This document shows positions 62,881-64,000 of a stretch of DNA of 64,000 nucleotides, one piece after another. Numbering within the stretch: position 1 is the stretch's first letter; every line of letters starts with the position of its first letter. The notes under the pieces are model-generated. The model saw only the letters and a program-made list of their open reading frames with translations. It was not told the origin of the DNA and did no database searches. The translations under genes were made by a program, and so were the position numbers. The DNA comes from Glaciecola sp965660625 (GTDB lineage: Bacteria > Pseudomonadota > Gammaproteobacteria > Enterobacterales > Alteromonadaceae), in contig CBFIAR010000017.1 in assembly GCA_965660625.1 (NCBI GenBank), positions 1 through 64,000 of the forward strand. The letters run 5' to 3'.

Positions 62881-63445
62881 CGCGGTTTATCAGTTTTTGG
62901 TTAGGATGTTTTTTTAATAATACATACACAGCAGCCAAGCCACCATGCTGTTTTTGTGCCGTGTGGAAGGCGATGACCATATCAATCTGGCGTAGCCATT
63001 GATTCACATAACTTTTTAAAAAAGCAGGGAAGGGTTTACTGTGAAGACCCATTCCGTGTTGAACCAGCAAGGTTCTAATCCCTCTTTCATGACAGTCTTT
63101 AATGGTGTTGTACAAGGTCACTCGCGCGTCGTCAAATTTCATGTGAGTGATATTTAAGGTGACATCTATTTGATACTTAGCCAGTCTTAGATTCTTATAA
63201 ACCCCTTGCTGCACACCGTCTTGTTTGTATTCGAGAAAGTCGTGTGGGTCAATAGGTTCGATTTTTTCAACCGTCAGTCCATTATCATCTCGTTCAACCT
63301 CAGCGATAAGGGCTTCTCGCTTTAGCCTTTGCGCTAGTGTGTCTATATGCTTGTTGCTTAAAACAACTTTATCAGTGTGAGATAAAGGTTTAACGTCACT
63401 CATTTCTTCATAAAACGACGAGTGGTCGGGAAGTGAATTCGACAT
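62858..63445 (-). CDS. smrA: DNA endonuclease SmrA-like (Smr domain)
   Basis: 195 aa (E. coli SmrA 187). C-terminal Smr domain (IDVTLNITHMKFDDARVTLYNTIKDC...IRTLLVQHGMGLHS), where the usual HGKG is HGMG, then AFHTAQKQHGGLAAVYVLLKK. The N-terminal DVKPL...DTLAQRLKREAL segment is typical of the YdaL/SmrA group. The family includes nicking endonucleases and RNA-cleaving members. It is convergent with purL. Confidence 0.88.
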   Translation of the reverse strand: MSNSLPDHSSFYEEMSDVKPLSHTDKVVLSNKHIDTLAQRLKREALIAEVERDDNGLTVEKIEPIDPHDFLEYKQDGVQQGVYKNLRLAKYQIDVTLNITHMKFDDARVTLYNTIKDCHERGIRTLLVQHGMGLHSKPFPAFLKSYVNQWLRQIDMVIAFHTAQKQHGGLAAVYVLLKKHPNQKLINREKNRRFG

Positions 63446-63582
63446 AAAATGGCCTCGTTGTATGCTTCTGTTAATTTACAGGGTATACGTCAATTTGAGG
63501 AACTTAGTCCAGTTGGGTATTGATTTATTTGCACTACGCTAACGTGCCCATATTATTCAACAACGAAAGCCATAAAAAAGTC

Positions 63583-64000
63583 TTATTGTCTAGCAACGTA
63601 GTCGTTTGGCTGAATATTCGCCAATAAACTACGATCACGACTTGTAACGGTTGCCGTTTCAGCAAACACTTGAGTAACCACGAGGGACGTTGGATGCAGC
63701 ACAAACTGTTTATACTCTTGACCAAAAGTATCTCTAATTTGTGTGACATTAAATAGGGTAAGGTTGTCGCCTGCTTTTACTTTTTGATTTCTGCCTAGAT
63801 TTATTTGCAGTTGATTGTTGCTGACCGCCAAAATTCTGCCCATCGTCGGTTCGCAAATAGTAAACTCTTCCAAGTCCATCGCAGACTTTTGCATGCTTTC
63901 TAGTACCGCTCTGCCATAGCGACTTCGCCAAAATTCGTCTGAATTGACGTCGATTTTGCGGGTCATTGCAAACTCCCACGCTTCTGAGATGTGGTATTGT
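63583..64000 (-). CDS. flgT: Flagellar assembly protein FlgT, C-terminal part
   Basis: The frame remains open through 64000, with codons preceding the ATG at 63966 (reading QYHISEAWEFAM), so this is the C-terminal 138 residues of a longer protein whose start lies beyond the window. The segment FWRSRYGRAVLESMQKSA, then RILAVSNNQLQINLGRNQKVKAGDNLTLF, fits the C-terminal SH3-like domain of FlgT. FlgT forms the H-ring around the basal body of the sodium-driven polar flagella of Vibrio and relatives. Other flagellar genes are expected just to the right. Confidence 0.78.
   Translation of the reverse strand, partial: QYHISEAWEFAMTRKIDVNSDEFWRSRYGRAVLESMQKSAMDLEEFTICEPTMGRILAVSNNQLQINLGRNQKVKAGDNLTLFNVTQIRDTFGQEYKQFVLHPTSLVVTQVFAETATVTSRDRSLLANIQPNDYVARQ

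Overview
The window is a 64 kb stretch of a Gram-negative gammaproteobacterial chromosome, most likely from Alteromonadaceae (Alteromonas / Glaciecola / Paraglaciecola type). The evidence is the complete rpsB-tsf-pyrH-frr-uppS-cdsA-dxr-rseP-bamA-skp-fabZ-lpxA-lpxB-rnhB-dnaE-accA-tilS block, the queF/syd/csrB/truC/yqcA neighbourhood, the DUF3192/DUF3301/DUF3549 proteins, a large TonB-dependent receptor, and the C-terminal end of a Vibrio-type FlgT at the right edge. The genus is inferred from gene content only.

Layout. 1-2.9 kb: an IS1634-type transposase cut by the window edge, then an AAA/DUF4143 ATPase preceded by a 33-bp-period array of palindromes. 3-8.6 kb: minus-strand housekeeping genes (a ComEA-like HhH protein, an isocitrate-dehydrogenase-family enzyme, ppnN overlapping a diguanylate cyclase, queF). 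8.9-14.2 kb: syd, small genes, a strong csrB small-RNA gene that has no protein-coding equivalent, DUF3301/DUF3549 and truC. 14.3-23.9 kb: an accessory minus-strand cluster (ECF sigma, minimal anti-sigma, TonB receptor, two near-identical DASS transporters, SGNH hydrolase, M14 carboxypeptidase) lying between truC and yqcA, which are neighbours in E. coli. 24.1-29.0 kb: yqcA, dapD-glnD, map. 29.0-49.8 kb: the translation / isoprenoid / outer-membrane / lipid A / DNA polymerase III block on the plus strand. lpxD is absent from its usual place between skp and fabZ, where a terminator is found instead. 49.8-64 kb: a second diguanylate cyclase, a Kef-type antiporter, an RbgA-like GTPase, an M14 deacylase-like enzyme, a PspB-like membrane protein, tadA, mltF, purL, smrA and partial flgT.

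The most unusual structure is a pair of intergenic foldback elements, one upstream of rpsB (29204-29323) and one between tsf and pyrH (31722-31902). They share a 54-bp core (47/54 identical by eye, opposite orientation, with a compensatory stem change), but the core is flanked in each case by long, almost perfect inverted arms whose sequence is completely different at the two sites. Each also carries a 22-24-bp tandem repeat array on the same side relative to the core. This looks like a repeat family that builds or captures locus-specific palindromes.

Several starts were moved from the longest reading frame to a start with a Shine-Dalgarno sequence and family-like N-terminus (queF, truC, the SGNH protein, dxr, skp, rbgA-like, purL, mltF, the second diguanylate cyclase). 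TTG starts are notably frequent.
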